From Chara braunii (taxonomy: Eukaryota; Streptophyta; Charophyceae; Charales; Characeae), in contig BFEA01000066.1 of NCBI GenBank assembly GCA_003427395.1, forward strand, positions 328,567-392,566: a stretch of DNA of 64,000 nt, given 5' to 3'. This document shows, piece by piece, positions 1 to 9,967 of this stretch. Below the pieces are notes generated by a model. It did not search any database. It worked only from the letters and a program-made list of their open reading frames with translations, and had not been told where the DNA came from. Both the position numbers and the translations under genes were made by a program. Positions within the stretch are counted from its first letter, which is position 1. The number at the start of each line of letters is the position of its first letter.

Positions 1-2350
1 CAAACCCCTACCCCGGCTTTGCCCCAGGGGGCCCCCCCCCGCCTGACAACCCTGGCGACAGTTACGGGGACAACGACGTTAACAACGACTAAGTTCCCGA
101 AAAAAAAAAAAAAAAAAAAAGTGTAATCTTTGGTAAAGCCTTAGGGAAGGTTAAGGAGTTAATGACCATAAAAACGGCCAAGTTCACGAAGAAAAAAAGC
201 GAAGAAAAATAAGTGTAATCTTCGGCAAAGCCTTAGGGAGGGTTAGTACTTGAAAAACCGAAAAAAATGGCTAAGTTATCGAAGAAAAAAAAAAAAAAAT
301 TAGTGTAATCCTCGGCGAAGCCTTAGAGAAGGTAAATGAGTGAGGAACAAAAAAGAACGGCTAAAATCCTTAAGAAAAAAAAAAATAATAATAAGTGTTA
401 TTTTTGGCGAAGCCTTAAAGAACAAGGGCGTTAAAAACGGCTAAGTTCCCAAAGAAAAAAGAAGAAGAAAAATAAGTGTAATCTTCGGCGAAGCCTTAGA
501 GAGGGTTAAGCGCACGAGGACCCTTAAAAACAACTAAGTTTCCGGAATAAAAAAAAAGAACAAAAATAAGTGTGACGTTCGGCGAAGCGTAAGGGAAGGT
601 TAATTAGTGGAGCACCCTAACAACGACTATGTTTCAGAAGAAGAAAAAAAAAGAAAAAAAAAGTGTAATCTTCGGTGAAGCCTTAGGAAAGGTTAACAAG
701 TGAAGGACAGAAAAAAATTGACTAATTTCCCAAAGAAAAAAAAAAAGAAAAATAAGTGTAATATTCGGCGAAGCCTTAGAGAGGGTTAATAAGTGAAAGT
801 CAAAAAAAAAAAAAAACCTACGTTCCCGAAAAAAAAAAAAAAAATCAGTGTAATCTTCGGCGAAGCCTTAAGGATTGTTAGTAGGTAAAAGATAAAAAAA
901 ACGGCTAAGTTCCCGAAGAAAAAAACACAAGAAAAATAGGTGTAATCTTCGGCGAAGCCTTAGGGAGGGTTAAGACGACAAAGACCTAAAAACAACTAAG
1001 TTTCCAAATAAAAAAGGACAAAAATAATTGTAATCTTCGGCGAAGTCTTAGGAGAGGTTAACTAGTGAGGCACCCTTATAACGGCTAAGTTTTCGAAAGA
1101 AACAAAAAAAGAGAAATAAGTGTAATCTTCGGCGAAGCCTCAGGGAGGGTTAATGAGTGAAAGACTCAAAAAATAACTAAGTTCCTGAAGGGAGAAAAAA
1201 AAGAAAAATAAGTGTAATCTTCGATGAAGCCTGAGGGACGGTTAATAGGTGAAAGACAAAAAAAAAGGGTTAAGTTCCCGAATAAAAAAAAGAAGAAAAA
1301 TAAGTGTAATCTTCAACGAAGCCTTAGCGAAGGTAAATGAGTGAGCAACCGAAAAAAACGGTTAAGTTCCCGAAGAAGAAAAATAAGGAAAATACGTGTA
1401 ATTTTCAGTGAAGGCTTAGAAACGGTTAATGAGTGAACGGCCCTAAAAACGACTAAGTTCTTGAAGAAAAAAAGAAGAAAAATACGTTTGATATTCGGCA
1501 AAGCCTTAGGGAAATTTAACGAGTGAAGGACCCTAACAACGACTAAGTTCTCGAAGAAACAACAGAAGAAAAATAGGTGTATTCTTCGGCGAAGCTTTAG
1601 AGAATGTTAACGAGTAAAGGACCAACAATAAACGTTAAGTTCCGGAAGAAGAAAAAAAAAAGAAAAGAAAATGTAATCTTCGACGAAAACTTAGGGAAGG
1701 TTAAGGAGTGAAGGACCTTAAAAAGGATTCAGTTTCCAAAACAAAAAAACAAAGAAAAACAAGTGTAATATTTGGCGAAGCCTTGAGGATGGTTAAGAGG
1801 ACGAAGACGTCGAAAATAACTAAGTTCCCAAATAAAAGACACAAGAAAAATAAGTGTAATCTTCGGCGAATTCTTAGGGAGGATAAAGAACACGAGGAAC
1901 CTAAAAACGACTAAAATCCCAAAGGAAAAATAAAAATAAAAAAATAAGTGTGATCTTCGGCGAAGCCTTAGGGAAGGTTAACTCGTGAAGCACCCTGACA
2001 ACGGCTAAGTTTCCGAAGGAGAAAAAAGAAAAAAAATAAGTGTAATTTTCAGCGAAGGTCTTAGGGAAAGTTAACAAGTGAAGGATAAAACAAAACGACT
2101 AAGTTCCTAAAGAAAAATAATAATAATAATAAGTGTAATTTTCGGCGAAGCCTTTGGGAGGGTTAATGAGTGAAGGACTCTAAAAAACGACTAAGTTCCC
2201 GAAAAGAAAAAATAACGAAAATAAGTGTAATCTTCGGCGAAGCTTTAGGGTGAGTTAACGAGTTAACGACCATAAAAATTACTAAGTTCTTAAAGAAGAA
2301 AAAACAAGAAAAATAAGTGTAACCTTCGGCGAAACGTTAGGAAGGGTTAG
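1..2350. repeat. 92-bp tandem satellite, about 25 diverged copies
   Basis: A head-to-tail array whose units start with a core like GTGTAATCTTCGGCGAAGCC, continue with TTAGGGAGGGTTAA, a variable spacer with GTGAAGGAC, then CGACTAAGTTCCCGAAG and an A-rich tract. Core starts at 121, 213, 303, 395, 476, 570, 663, 756, 848, 940 and so on to 2317 give a modal spacing of 91-93 bp with a few indels. The core can form overlapping small hairpins (CTTC/GAAG and GGC/GCC). Units are diverged, so the array is old. Open frames inside it are A-rich artefacts. The array runs off the left edge of the window. Confidence 0.93.
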
Positions 2351-2409
2351 TGAGTAAATGACCCACACTAATCTTTGAGCGACCCGTTACAACGATGTTT
2401 GGGGAAAAC

Positions 2410-2548
2410 AAACTGTAATCTTCGGCGAAACCCTAACTGGAATCTTCGACGAATCCTAATCGCAAACTCCAGCAGAACTTAACTGCAATTTTCAGTGAAA
2501 CCCTAATTGTAATCTTTAACGAAACCCAATTGTAATCTCGAAGAAGAT
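2410..2548. repeat. 23-24-bp minisatellite derived from the satellite core
   Basis: Six units of 23-24 bp of the form AACTGTAATCTTCGGCGAAA plus CCCT follow the satellite directly. They correspond to the core of the 92-bp unit without its spacer. The array is strongly diverged towards its right end. It marks the transition from satellite to retroelement sequence. Confidence 0.75.
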
Positions 2549-2805
2549 TGTATTATAGGAATGAAGGTAATATCAATCACTACCAATTCGTTAATGAAGG
2601 GACATATCAACAATCCTAGTTCTTAGAGAGCAAGCACACTTCTTTGACGAAAGACGAACCTCTTAAAACCTTCAGCAAAGAAAAAATCAAACTCTTTAGC
2701 GAATTCACTAAAAATTCATTGCAAGCTTCACTGGACGTTTCCTCGAAGATTTTCGGGGCCATTAACCGCGAGTGATGAAGTAAGCAGTAGGGTCGTAATA
2801 GAAGG

Positions 2806-3168
2806 ATGAGAGGAACTCAGGCTGTCGAACTAGTTAGTCCAGGCCAAATGCCACATTTTGTAGCGGACTGGTTCGGAAGGTATGAACATATCTGTGCGGT
2901 GGCGGAAGCTTTGGACGAAGTAGAACTGGGCTTCTCGTGGTTGGCCGACGCCTACTATAAGATCTTGTTGGAAGAAGGACCCTTCCATTGCGATAGAGCA
3001 AAAGAGGTCGTCGATATTCTGAGAGTTATTAAGGACAACCGAATCGAGGTGCATGACATAACTGAGAACTGGATACTTCGCCGCGAGGTGGCAACTACCC
3101 CCTCGTATGTAGGCGACGTGTTCTATTGCTCGAAGCCTTGTGGTTTTAGTCCGGAGGTCGGCACGTAG
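2806..3168 (+). CDS. Unrecognised domain, tandem copy 1, 5' part of the gypsy element
   Basis: An intact 120-codon frame ahead of Gag. I do not recognise the fold. Its key blocks are YYKILLEEGPF (residues 50-60) followed by a DRAKEVVDIL helix, and RREVATTPSYVGDVFY (about 92-107). The same two blocks recur twice downstream, at 3,657/3,790 and 4,576/4,696, with nearly the same spacing (41 codons here). This makes it the best preserved of three tandem paralogous domains. The frame opens at the ATG at 2806, but the domain may have been part of a longer polyprotein. Position suggests an N-terminal Gag extension or a separate 5' ORF. Function is unknown. Confidence 0.6.
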   Translation: MRGTQAVELVSPGQMPHFVADWFGRYEHICAVAEALDEVELGFSWLADAYYKILLEEGPFHCDRAKEVVDILRVIKDNRIEVHDITENWILRREVATTPSYVGDVFYCSKPCGFSPEVGT

Positions 3169-3542
3169 GTAGAAGGGGCCACCGATGGCGGACAAATGAG
3201 AAGAGGATCAGGGTATGTATGGAAGGGGGGTCAGCACCAAGAATGAAGTATACAATAAGAGGAAAATTATTGATGAACGGAAGGGAGGGCTAAACTAGGA
3301 AAGCACAAACTTTCGATAGATGCAGCGTTCGGCCGGAGAAAAGTGCAAAGGGAGAAACCGCAGGATGGTTCGAAAAATGACGCTTTGGGGGAACAGGCCC
3401 TGTGAGATCTTGCCGCCAAACGAGATAGACAACGAGGTAGAAATAAGTATGTCGACAAGGAATGGGGTGAGCAACCAGTAACGGACTGCACGGGAATAAA
3501 GTTGGTGGAAGATGCAACCTTTACCCTGCCAAACGAAGTCGT

Positions 3543-3876
3543 ACGAATGAGTTTGCCGCTCTTTCTACTGAGACGAATGAGAGGCTTGGAACGAGTTGAG
3601 CAGGCGGTAGCTGCACTAGCTAGGCTAAGCTTCGAAGAACGTCAGTATATCGAGAATACTACCGGGTCTTTCTAGAGATGGGGCCGTTTGAGGAAGAAAC
3701 AAAGATACGAAGTGTTATGCATTTTGCGTGCGGCTGTGACAACTAGACCAAGGATCCCACTAATAAGTGATGAAACTCTGTGGGGAGTCATTAGGCGCGA
3801 AGTAAGTTGCGGAATGGCCTACATAGACGACGTCTATCGTTTATTCGAGCTACCTGATGAGGAGGCAGCCCAATAA
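3543..3876 (+). pseudogene. Unrecognised domain, tandem copy 2, frameshifted
   Basis: This stretch matches copy 1 across three frames: an N-terminal piece with EQAVAALARLSFEERQ, then YYRVFLEMGPF at 3,657-3,689, then RYEVLCIL and RREVSCGMAYIDDVY (3,790-3,846). The distance between the two diagnostic blocks is 133 nt, against 123 in copy 1 and 120 in copy 3. It is not a multiple of three, as expected for a frameshift. At least two frameshifts are needed, so this copy is broken. No known domain is recognised. Confidence 0.55.
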
Positions 3877-3879
3877 AGT

Positions 3880-4257
3880 GGAAAAGAAAAATAAGAGCGG
3901 TGGAAGGGATAGGGTAGGAAGCAGGAGGACAGCTAGCAATGTCCGGGGCCATGAAAGGAATAAGAAGGATTTACTTTTTGTCTGAACCATGCAGCAACCC
4001 ACCAACCAGCAATGACAATGAGGTGCACCCGAACGCCGTGACGATCCACGCACCCACAACCACCCATGAAAAGCGGTAACGGATGAGAAGGATTTTTCCC
4101 AACAAGCTACGAGGTTCAAGGAATCGGTGTAGAATGGCGAGTCATGACCTTAGGAGGAAACCAAACCTTTATAATGGTGGAATGCCTATGGAGTGGCATG
4201 AGATTCAATAAGGGGCCAGGAGATGACCTGTACACCGATCTGAGGGTGACTTAAGCC
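3880..4257. other. Interdomain spacer of the gypsy element, no frame recognised
   Basis: A spacer between domain copies 2 and 3 without a convincing plus-strand frame. A minus-strand open frame here is antisense to the element and has no recognisable motif. Confidence 0.4.
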
Positions 4258-4797
4258 ATGTATCTACCTGGAACAGGTTGGCACATGCTAGGGACGGAGA
4301 TGGTACTAGGGCATGGGTTGCTGCCAATCTTTCGGACTGCAGGCAGGACATTGAACCGGATAGGCCAAGAAATTCGGGGAAGGAGGAATGTAGGGCTGAG
4401 AACTCGGGTTAAAGTAGGCGGATGGCGAAAATTTAGAGCCTCAATGGCAAGATTGCAGTGTCGAGTACCCCGTTTCATGATAGACCTGGTATTCGGTAGC
4501 CTCACAAGGGCAAGGCACGTGGTGAGTGCAACCGTAATTTGGATACACAATTTCCAGCCGCAGACGACGTGAATGTTTTACGATCAATTGATAAAACACG
4601 GACGGTTCTGGGGAAATAGGGCCCGAGAATTGCTAGAGCTCGTCGAGATTATGGTATTCGGGATAACACAACTGACTTACAAAGAATATGAGCCAATAAT
4701 TGTTAGGGAAATAGGGATGGGGGAGAACTACCTTGCAGGGGTGGCTAGCCTGTTCAAAGAGTCTGTCGAACAGGACGAGCCTGAGGAACCGGTGTGA
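4258..4797 (+). pseudogene. Unrecognised domain, tandem copy 3, one in-frame stop
   Basis: One frame interrupted by a single TGA at 4,570-4,572. The upstream half (ATG at 4258) ends with a segment that lines up with the N-terminal part of copy 1 (PRFMIDLVFG against PHFVADWFGR). The downstream half carries FYDQLIKHGRF (from 4,576), RARELLELVEI, and VREIGMGENYLAGVASLF near 4,700-4,755. Block spacing is 40 codons, against 41 in copy 1. It ends in an acidic tail (EQDEPEEP). The upstream ~60 codons (basic, Gly/Arg-rich) have no counterpart in copy 1. Confidence 0.55.
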
Positions 4798-4798
4798 G

Positions 4799-5533
4799 AA
4801 AATGTCGGGGAAGGTGGCAAATGTGAATTCTATCTACGCAGGGCTAAACAAAAGCGAGAATGGCGATCTGCGGAGATTGCAGCTGGAGACTGGAGTCCTA
4901 CTCTATCTAAGGGTGTGTCAGGAAAGGACTAGGATGACCGCTACTGCCAAGGACGGTAGAAATGTCTAAAGGTTGGGAATACAAAAGGTCATCTCCGAAA
5001 GAGGGACCCACCCGCCATGGGCACACCGCCTTAGAGCCGATGCGTGGTGGCGGTGGGCTTTCCAACAGGAAAAGCGAGCGATACCCCCCAAAATAAGAAA
5101 GGAGGGCATACCTATTACGGTCATCATAAAAATAAAAATATCGAAAAAAGGCAAAGATGGGAGATTATGAAACCGGCAGTGAACCTTAGGACCTGAAAAT
5201 CCTAAGAACCTTGGACAATCTGTCATCTCGGGGGAAAAAAAATTCCTATGTGCAGGTTTAAGAAGAATTGCAACTAAAGAAGAGGGAGGGAGTCTGCAAC
5301 TTGAAAGCAAAGGGAGTCAGAGCCTAGAAAAGGATGTAGAACGGAACGAGGGGTCCGTGAGGGACCGAGAGTCGACGAATCCGAAAGTTACTAAGGAAGG
5401 TAGGAAGGAAGTTGTAACCGGGGAACACCCGAGAAAAACTGGAGGAAGCAAACGAGGAACTCAGGAAACTAGGGGGGATAGGGATAAAGGTAGCCCGGCG
5501 CCACGAGCATCGGAGGGCGCACTGTAAAAAATT
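4799..5533 (+). pseudogene. Degenerate linker of the gypsy 5' region
   Basis: Plus-strand frames are short and rich in K, R and E with repeated stops. No domain is identifiable. It probably continues the 5' polyprotein between domain copy 3 and the charged linker, judging only from position and composition. Confidence 0.35.
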
Positions 5534-5884
5534 GTGAGGCTAACGGACGCTCGTAAGAGATTAGCCGAGATAGAAAGAAGTGCGGCGGAGCACAAGGCAA
5601 AACTCATGGAAGAAATGATGAATGAGGGCAAGGGGGATTCCGCTGGAGAAAGACCGCACGAAGAGCAAGGGATAAATTCGGGGCAAGAGAGTCGAGACAA
5701 CCTCATACAAAGAAGAAAAGGTAGAACCGGGAAACATAAAGAGATGCTGACCAAGAAAGGAAAGGAGAGAACGGAGTCTCCGGCAAGGGAGGCAGAAAAG
5801 ATTACCAACCCACCTGCTATAGACAGCGGGGCAAGTCGTCCAGCAACCTCACCCATAATTGCAAATGAGTGCGAAGGACTTTAG
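5534..5884 (+). pseudogene. Charged, coiled-coil-like linker upstream of Gag capsid
   Basis: An open frame of 116 codons. The first ~45 residues are an Arg/Glu/Ala-rich heptad-like segment (TDARKRLAEIERSAAEHKA) compatible with a coiled coil. The remainder is low-complexity, rich in K, E, G and P, and ends at 5,881-5,884. Such linkers commonly precede the capsid domain in large gypsy Gag proteins. The first ATG was used, but the true start may lie upstream in the decayed region. It is not catalytic and was probably structural in the particle. Confidence 0.45.
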
Positions 5885-6039
5885 AGCTTAAGAGAGAGGG
5901 TGCTAGGATGGTTCCACCCGAAAGGGGCGGCGAAGGCTGGAGAACGGGTAGAAGTCGGTACGGAAGGACAAGGCTCTGACGCCACCGGGGGAACAGGAGG
6001 AGCCGAGGGGGGACTTAGAGAGACGGTGTCTTCCCTCAT

Positions 6040-6704
6040 GCGGGAAGAATAAGTGGTATCTGGCGGATGCCAAAAAGAAACTGACATTCGATGGGGCAAA
6101 TATTACGAAGTTCCTGATAGACTACGAGAACCTGACAGCACTACTGAGATGGAGTAAAGAAGAAAAGATGGAACACCTAGGGCAGAAGTCTCGCTGGACC
6201 TAGGACGGGACATAATAGCTATCGTCGCCACTAGCAGATCCTAGAAGGAGGGCCGAGACGTAATGATGAGAAAATATCTGGCAGCCGAGAATATGAGTAC
6301 AGAGACAGAGATGTCTGCGCTGCAAAGAAAGAATTTGCAACATATAACGATTTCCTGAGGGAATTCACCCTCGTGGCATTGCGAATCCCAGGGGCGACCG
6401 ATCGTATAAGGAGTAAGTACTTCCTCAGGCAATTCACTGAGTTTGATAAAGATAGATCCTATTGACCGACCAACAAACTACGAAGCTTATAAATATGCGG
6501 AACGTCGACTTCCGCACCGTAACGGACATTGTCGAGAAGATGGTTGTAACCGACTCATTGACCCTATTGAAGGAAGGAGAGGTCATAGACTTAACCGGTA
6601 AGACGGGTGATAAGGTAAAAACAGGGATAGAAAACCTGCATGAGCGTGTCTATGAGGTAGATGGAAAAATCAAAAGGGTAGAGAACGCATTAATGATAAT
6701 GTAA
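6040..6704 (+). pseudogene. gag: Gag capsid remnant
   Basis: After several stops the sequence reads KWYLADAKKKLTFDGANI, TKFLIDYENLTALLRWSKEE, then a second piece ending in DFRTVTDIVEKMVV. The final open stretch (6,462-6,704) contains SLTLLKEGEVIDLTGKTGD and VYEVDGKIKRVENALMIM. The pattern of target-FDG, an aromatic helix and an LRW/EEKM segment is that of retrotransposon Gag capsid (the Retrotrans_gag type). Capsid packages element RNA into cytoplasmic particles. At least three stops or frameshifts break it between 6,050 and 6,460. Confidence 0.6.
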
Positions 6705-6781
6705 GCCCAGGTGACGCAAACCCAGGCGGTTCGGCCCCACCTCCCACCGCAAGAAGTCGTGGCTCCATGGGAATAGCTAAC

Positions 6782-6910
6782 CGATGGTTCAATAGAAGGG
6801 ATCCGGTCAGTGAACAATGCAAATATTGTACGTTGGTCGGCCACTTCATGCGAGCATGTCCAAGGCTCAACCACGATATCATGCACAAAAGGTGCCTCAG
6901 GACATTATGA
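6782..6910 (+). pseudogene. gag: Gag nucleocapsid with CCHC zinc knuckle
   Basis: One frame reads a basic stretch (RWFNRRDP) followed by CKYCTLVGHFMRAC at 6,818-6,859. This is an exact C-x2-C-x4-H-x4-C zinc knuckle, the RNA-binding signature of retroelement nucleocapsids. The frame ends in TGA at 6,908-6,910. All four metal ligands survive although the surrounding gene is broken. It lies about 100 bp after the capsid remnant and 800 bp before the protease, the expected place. Confidence 0.8.
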
Positions 6911-7162
6911 GGGGAAATCATAGGCCCCCGAGGAGAGAAAGAAAATTGGAACTCTCCGGGAGGGATGCACTAGGCTATAATTGCACTTAACAACCTCGAC
7001 GTCACTACAGTAGAAGTTGAGCCCGTGGCGGAACTCGCTTGGGAACAGGCACGAGGACGCGGACCGTAGGTCAACTTTATCTTAGAAAACGACGACCGAG
7101 ATAGGATGAACGTAACCACTAGGCAGTGAACAGCAGGAAAGAGGGTCGTATAGGACGCACTT

Positions 7163-7462
7163 ATGGAAGATGCAGGGGATGACTTGGGAACGCCACAGGA
7201 AACAGAGGCGCAGGAACAAGAGAGGGTTTATGGAAAACCGAGAGAGGAGGCCCTGATAGACAAAGCAACCTCAGCCAAAATGAAATTCTGGTATCAGATT
7301 CCCATCCTGACTATACCCGACATCAATAACACCCTGAGCAAGCTGCTAGGGAACATGGTGTCAGTCTCATTTCAAACCAGGCTACAAGCAAGTCATAGGC
7401 TCCTCGAAGGCCTTAGGCAGCTATTGACGAGGCAAATAATAGATAAAGGACCGGTACCGTAG
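7163..7462 (+). pseudogene. Gag-Pol junction / protease N-terminal extension remnant
   Basis: A 99-codon open frame with an acidic start (QETEAQEQERVYGKPREEAL), then KMKFWYQIPILTIPDINNTL and a C-terminal helical part with RLLEGLRQLLTRQI. Similar extensions precede the aspartic protease in gypsy polyproteins. I see no catalytic motif. Role is inferred from position between the zinc knuckle and the DGG protease motif. It ends at a TAG and is followed by a frameshifted stretch. Confidence 0.4.
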
Positions 7463-7599
7463 GAAGAAGAGAAGGAAGAGGGCGCACTGCGAGAAGTCGC
7501 TAACCTCCAGGGACTTGGAAGACCTAGAGAAGGCCCTCGCAGACATTCGGCTAAGCCTACCGGACCGTGAAGGTGGCGAATTTATGAGGGCGCCACCCA

Positions 7600-8007
7600 G
7601 GACGAAACTTAGTTTTCATGCACTGCCGGTGGGCAAGCTGAAAATCTAGATTGGAAGCCACCACACCAATGCACTGGTAGACGGAGGGGCTGAGGATTTT
7701 ACAAAGATTACGAGACGCCCAGTAAACAAGGAGACAACTGGAAGCATCTGTGGGGAAGGTCGGAAAATTCCTTTTCTCCGGGTATGTTACCAAGTGTGCA
7801 GTCAAGGTCGGGGTTAGGGAGTCCATTTGGTCGTTCGAACAGATGACTATCATGGAAGAAATAGACCACGGCATAATCCTTGGGAGATCGTGGTGCGCAA
7901 ATGTGAAAATGATAGGAATGCACCTGCATGATGGGACATACATGGTAGACATTGAAGATCCAGTAACGGGACGTGAGGAATTGCTCCGTCTCATCGGGAC
8001 GGGGTGA
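7600..8007 (+). pseudogene. Retropepsin-like aspartic protease remnant
   Basis: The active-site loop reads ALVDGGAE at 7,671-7,694. The usual retropepsin motif is D-S/T-G-A, and D-G-G variants occur in eukaryotic elements. Downstream, in the 7,750-8,007 frame, come VGKFLFSGYVTKCAVKVG, SFEQMTIMEEIDHGIILG and RSWCA, the last matching the I-I-L-G-R/x-W flap-end block of retropepsins. A frame change separates the two halves, so the gene is broken. The enzyme would release Gag and Pol proteins in the particle. Confidence 0.75.
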
Positions 8008-8009
8008 CA

Positions 8010-8779
8010 TACAAAAAGGGAAGGAAGTGACATTGTCACTATTGTTCGAGGAAAGTGTCAGAAAGAATGTCTTCGCACGGATGGAGGAAATGAGGGAAAG
8101 GGTAGAAATTATGATTGAACAAGCCTTCGGCAAGAAAGAATGGATCAAAATGGGATTACGGCAGAAAAAGCGGAGACAGGAGGACGATTCCCTGGGTGTT
8201 ATGGTAATAGAGAAGGAGACAGAGGTCGAATTGGGAGCCAGTTTGCATAGACCAAAGGAGGTTCGAGATAAAGGAGTTCGGGATAACGTTGGAAGTCTCT
8301 GATTTACTGCACCTCGTCAAAGTCGTGAGGTACCATAAGGTAGGCGTTGACCAGTTGCGCTCGCCAAGTTTGAGGGAGATGTTTGGAAAGGCTACTGCCT
8401 AAATGGAAAATTGATCAATATCCAACCCCGGATTGCCGAAGCACGACGAACGATTCCGACTGTTCATTTTTTAGAAGAAAGATCGTGGAAAAAAGTGTTC
8501 GCAAGTACAAGCCAGTAGGAAAAAATGTTAATCCTGTCTCGATCTTGCTAGAGACAACAAGGGAGGACGCCATGGAAAAGGCGGAAGAAGTTCTTCGGAT
8601 GATAAGAGAGAGAAGGGCAACGGAGGGGTACTAAATACTGAATGAAGTAGCATAAACCATGAAGATAGGGGTGGAGGGTTTCCTAACGGAGCAGAAGACG
8701 CGCTTGATCGGGGAAGCATGTCAAAAATTTCACCTAGCATGTCTTCAATGACCATCAGAAGGGACGATTAGATGCAAAG
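8010..8779 (+). pseudogene. Protease-RT connector, degenerate
   Basis: Open pieces at 7,973-8,302 and 8,383-8,634 are rich in K, R and E with no recognisable fold. They fill the expected spacer between protease and reverse transcriptase. No separate gene is claimed. Confidence 0.35.
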
Positions 8780-9540
8780 TTGATACCTCCGGTCAGGATC
8801 CACACAGTCGAGCATGAATGTTGGAACGACAAGGGGTTTGCCTACGATTTCGAAGTAGCAGGGGAATTGACAAAATTGCTTAGCTCAAAGATGGACTCCT
8901 TCGTGGCAAAACCCACCGCATCATTGTACGCAAATAGATGGTTTGTGTTCCGGACACCTAACAAGTCGCTTAGATGGATTCAAGATCTGCAGAAATTAAA
9001 TGTTGTCACCATCCGGCGAGCGGGGTCGCTGCCTCAAGCGGACCTGCTGGCAGAGTCTCATGCCGGACGAAACATTTACTCGCTGGTAGACCTCTGTTCT
9101 GGATACGATCAGCTCCCGCTGGACGCCCGGGATAGACCCTATACGGCCATGGATACCCCAGTAGGCCAGCTACAAATGCAAGTGACTCTTATGGGCTTCA
9201 CCAATGCGGTGGCAGAAGTGTAAAGTAGAATTCTCGCAGCAGCGGGAGACATGTTCCCGGCAAAATGGGAACCCTATATTGACAACAATCCAATCAAGGG
9301 TGCACGAGACAAGGATGAAATGAAAATTCAGCCAGGGATATGGAGATTTATGCGGGATCATCTACAGGATATCAAAGAGCTTCTCTGAAGGTTCCTAGTG
9401 TATAACATCACTGCCAGCGGTCCCAAGAGTATCCTGACGGTTCCAGAAGTGACCATCCTGGGTTTCGTTGCGGGTCATATGGGACGAAGCCCGATCCGAC
9501 CAAGACTGATAAAATCTCTCAATGACCAACGACTCTACGT
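8780..9540 (+). pseudogene. pol: Reverse transcriptase, broken, catalytic box altered
   Basis: The 8,780-9,223 frame carries the RT fingers and palm in order: NRWFVFRTPNKSLRWIQDL (motif 1-2 region), SLPQADLLAESHAGRNIYSL, VDLCSGYDQLPLD (motif A, with the first catalytic Asp) and a MGFTNAVAE block (motif B). The frame stops at TAA (9,221-9,223). It resumes in the same frame with FPAKWEPYIDNNPIKG, where the YxDD box is YIDN at 9,275-9,286. The second catalytic aspartate is therefore Asn, which should abolish polymerisation. Thumb remnants (MRDHLQDIKELL, VYNITASGPKSILTVPEVTI) follow with another stop and a frameshift near 9,470-9,500. The enzyme would copy element RNA into cDNA. Confidence 0.88.
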
Positions 9541-9546
9541 ACGACA

Positions 9547-9967
9547 ATGGAAGTAAGGGTCTTCCTAGGGGTTGTAGGGTTTTTGAAAATTTTCATCAAA
9601 GGTTTCGCTAAGATAGTAGCACCCATTTGGGCCATGATTCGGGAGGTGGGTACATTGGACTGGAAGGAGGAACGGGAAGCTGTCGTCCAAACCGTGAAAG
9701 ACATATTGACGTCCGAACAGGTCACCCTTGCCACCCCATGCTTCAACGATGAGGTAGGGCATCTGTTTGTACTCAAAACCGACGGGGACCACAAGTTAAG
9801 GGAGGAGTTCTGATCCAAAGAGGGAAGGATGGGAGAGAACAACCAATCAAATTTAAAAGTATGACTCTAAACTCAACCGAGCGTCGCTATTCTCAATTCA
9901 AAAAGGAGGTACTGACCGTTCTCCACTGCCTCAAAACCTTCCAAGCTTACCTCTTTCAAAGGAGGTT
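9547..9967 (+). pseudogene. pol: RT connection and RNase H, first part
   Basis: The frame 9,547-9,813 reads VRVFLGVVGFLKIFIKGFAK (the conserved FLG-x2-G-F/Y-x-R/K block at the RT/RNase H boundary), then TLDWKEEREAVVQTVKDIL, VTLATPCFNDE and FVLKTDGDH. The Asp of TDG corresponds to the first catalytic RNase H Asp. After a stop, further blocks survive in other frames (YSQFKKEVLTVLHCLKTFQA at about 9,890-9,950). The gene is then cut by an insertion at 9,968. Several frameshifts are present. Confidence 0.8.

Noticed and set aside
1-2350. CRISPR-like array (regular repeats with variable spacers)
   Set aside because: The repeats are diverged rather than near-identical, spacers are A-rich degenerate copies of one another and there are no cas genes. 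It is a eukaryotic satellite.
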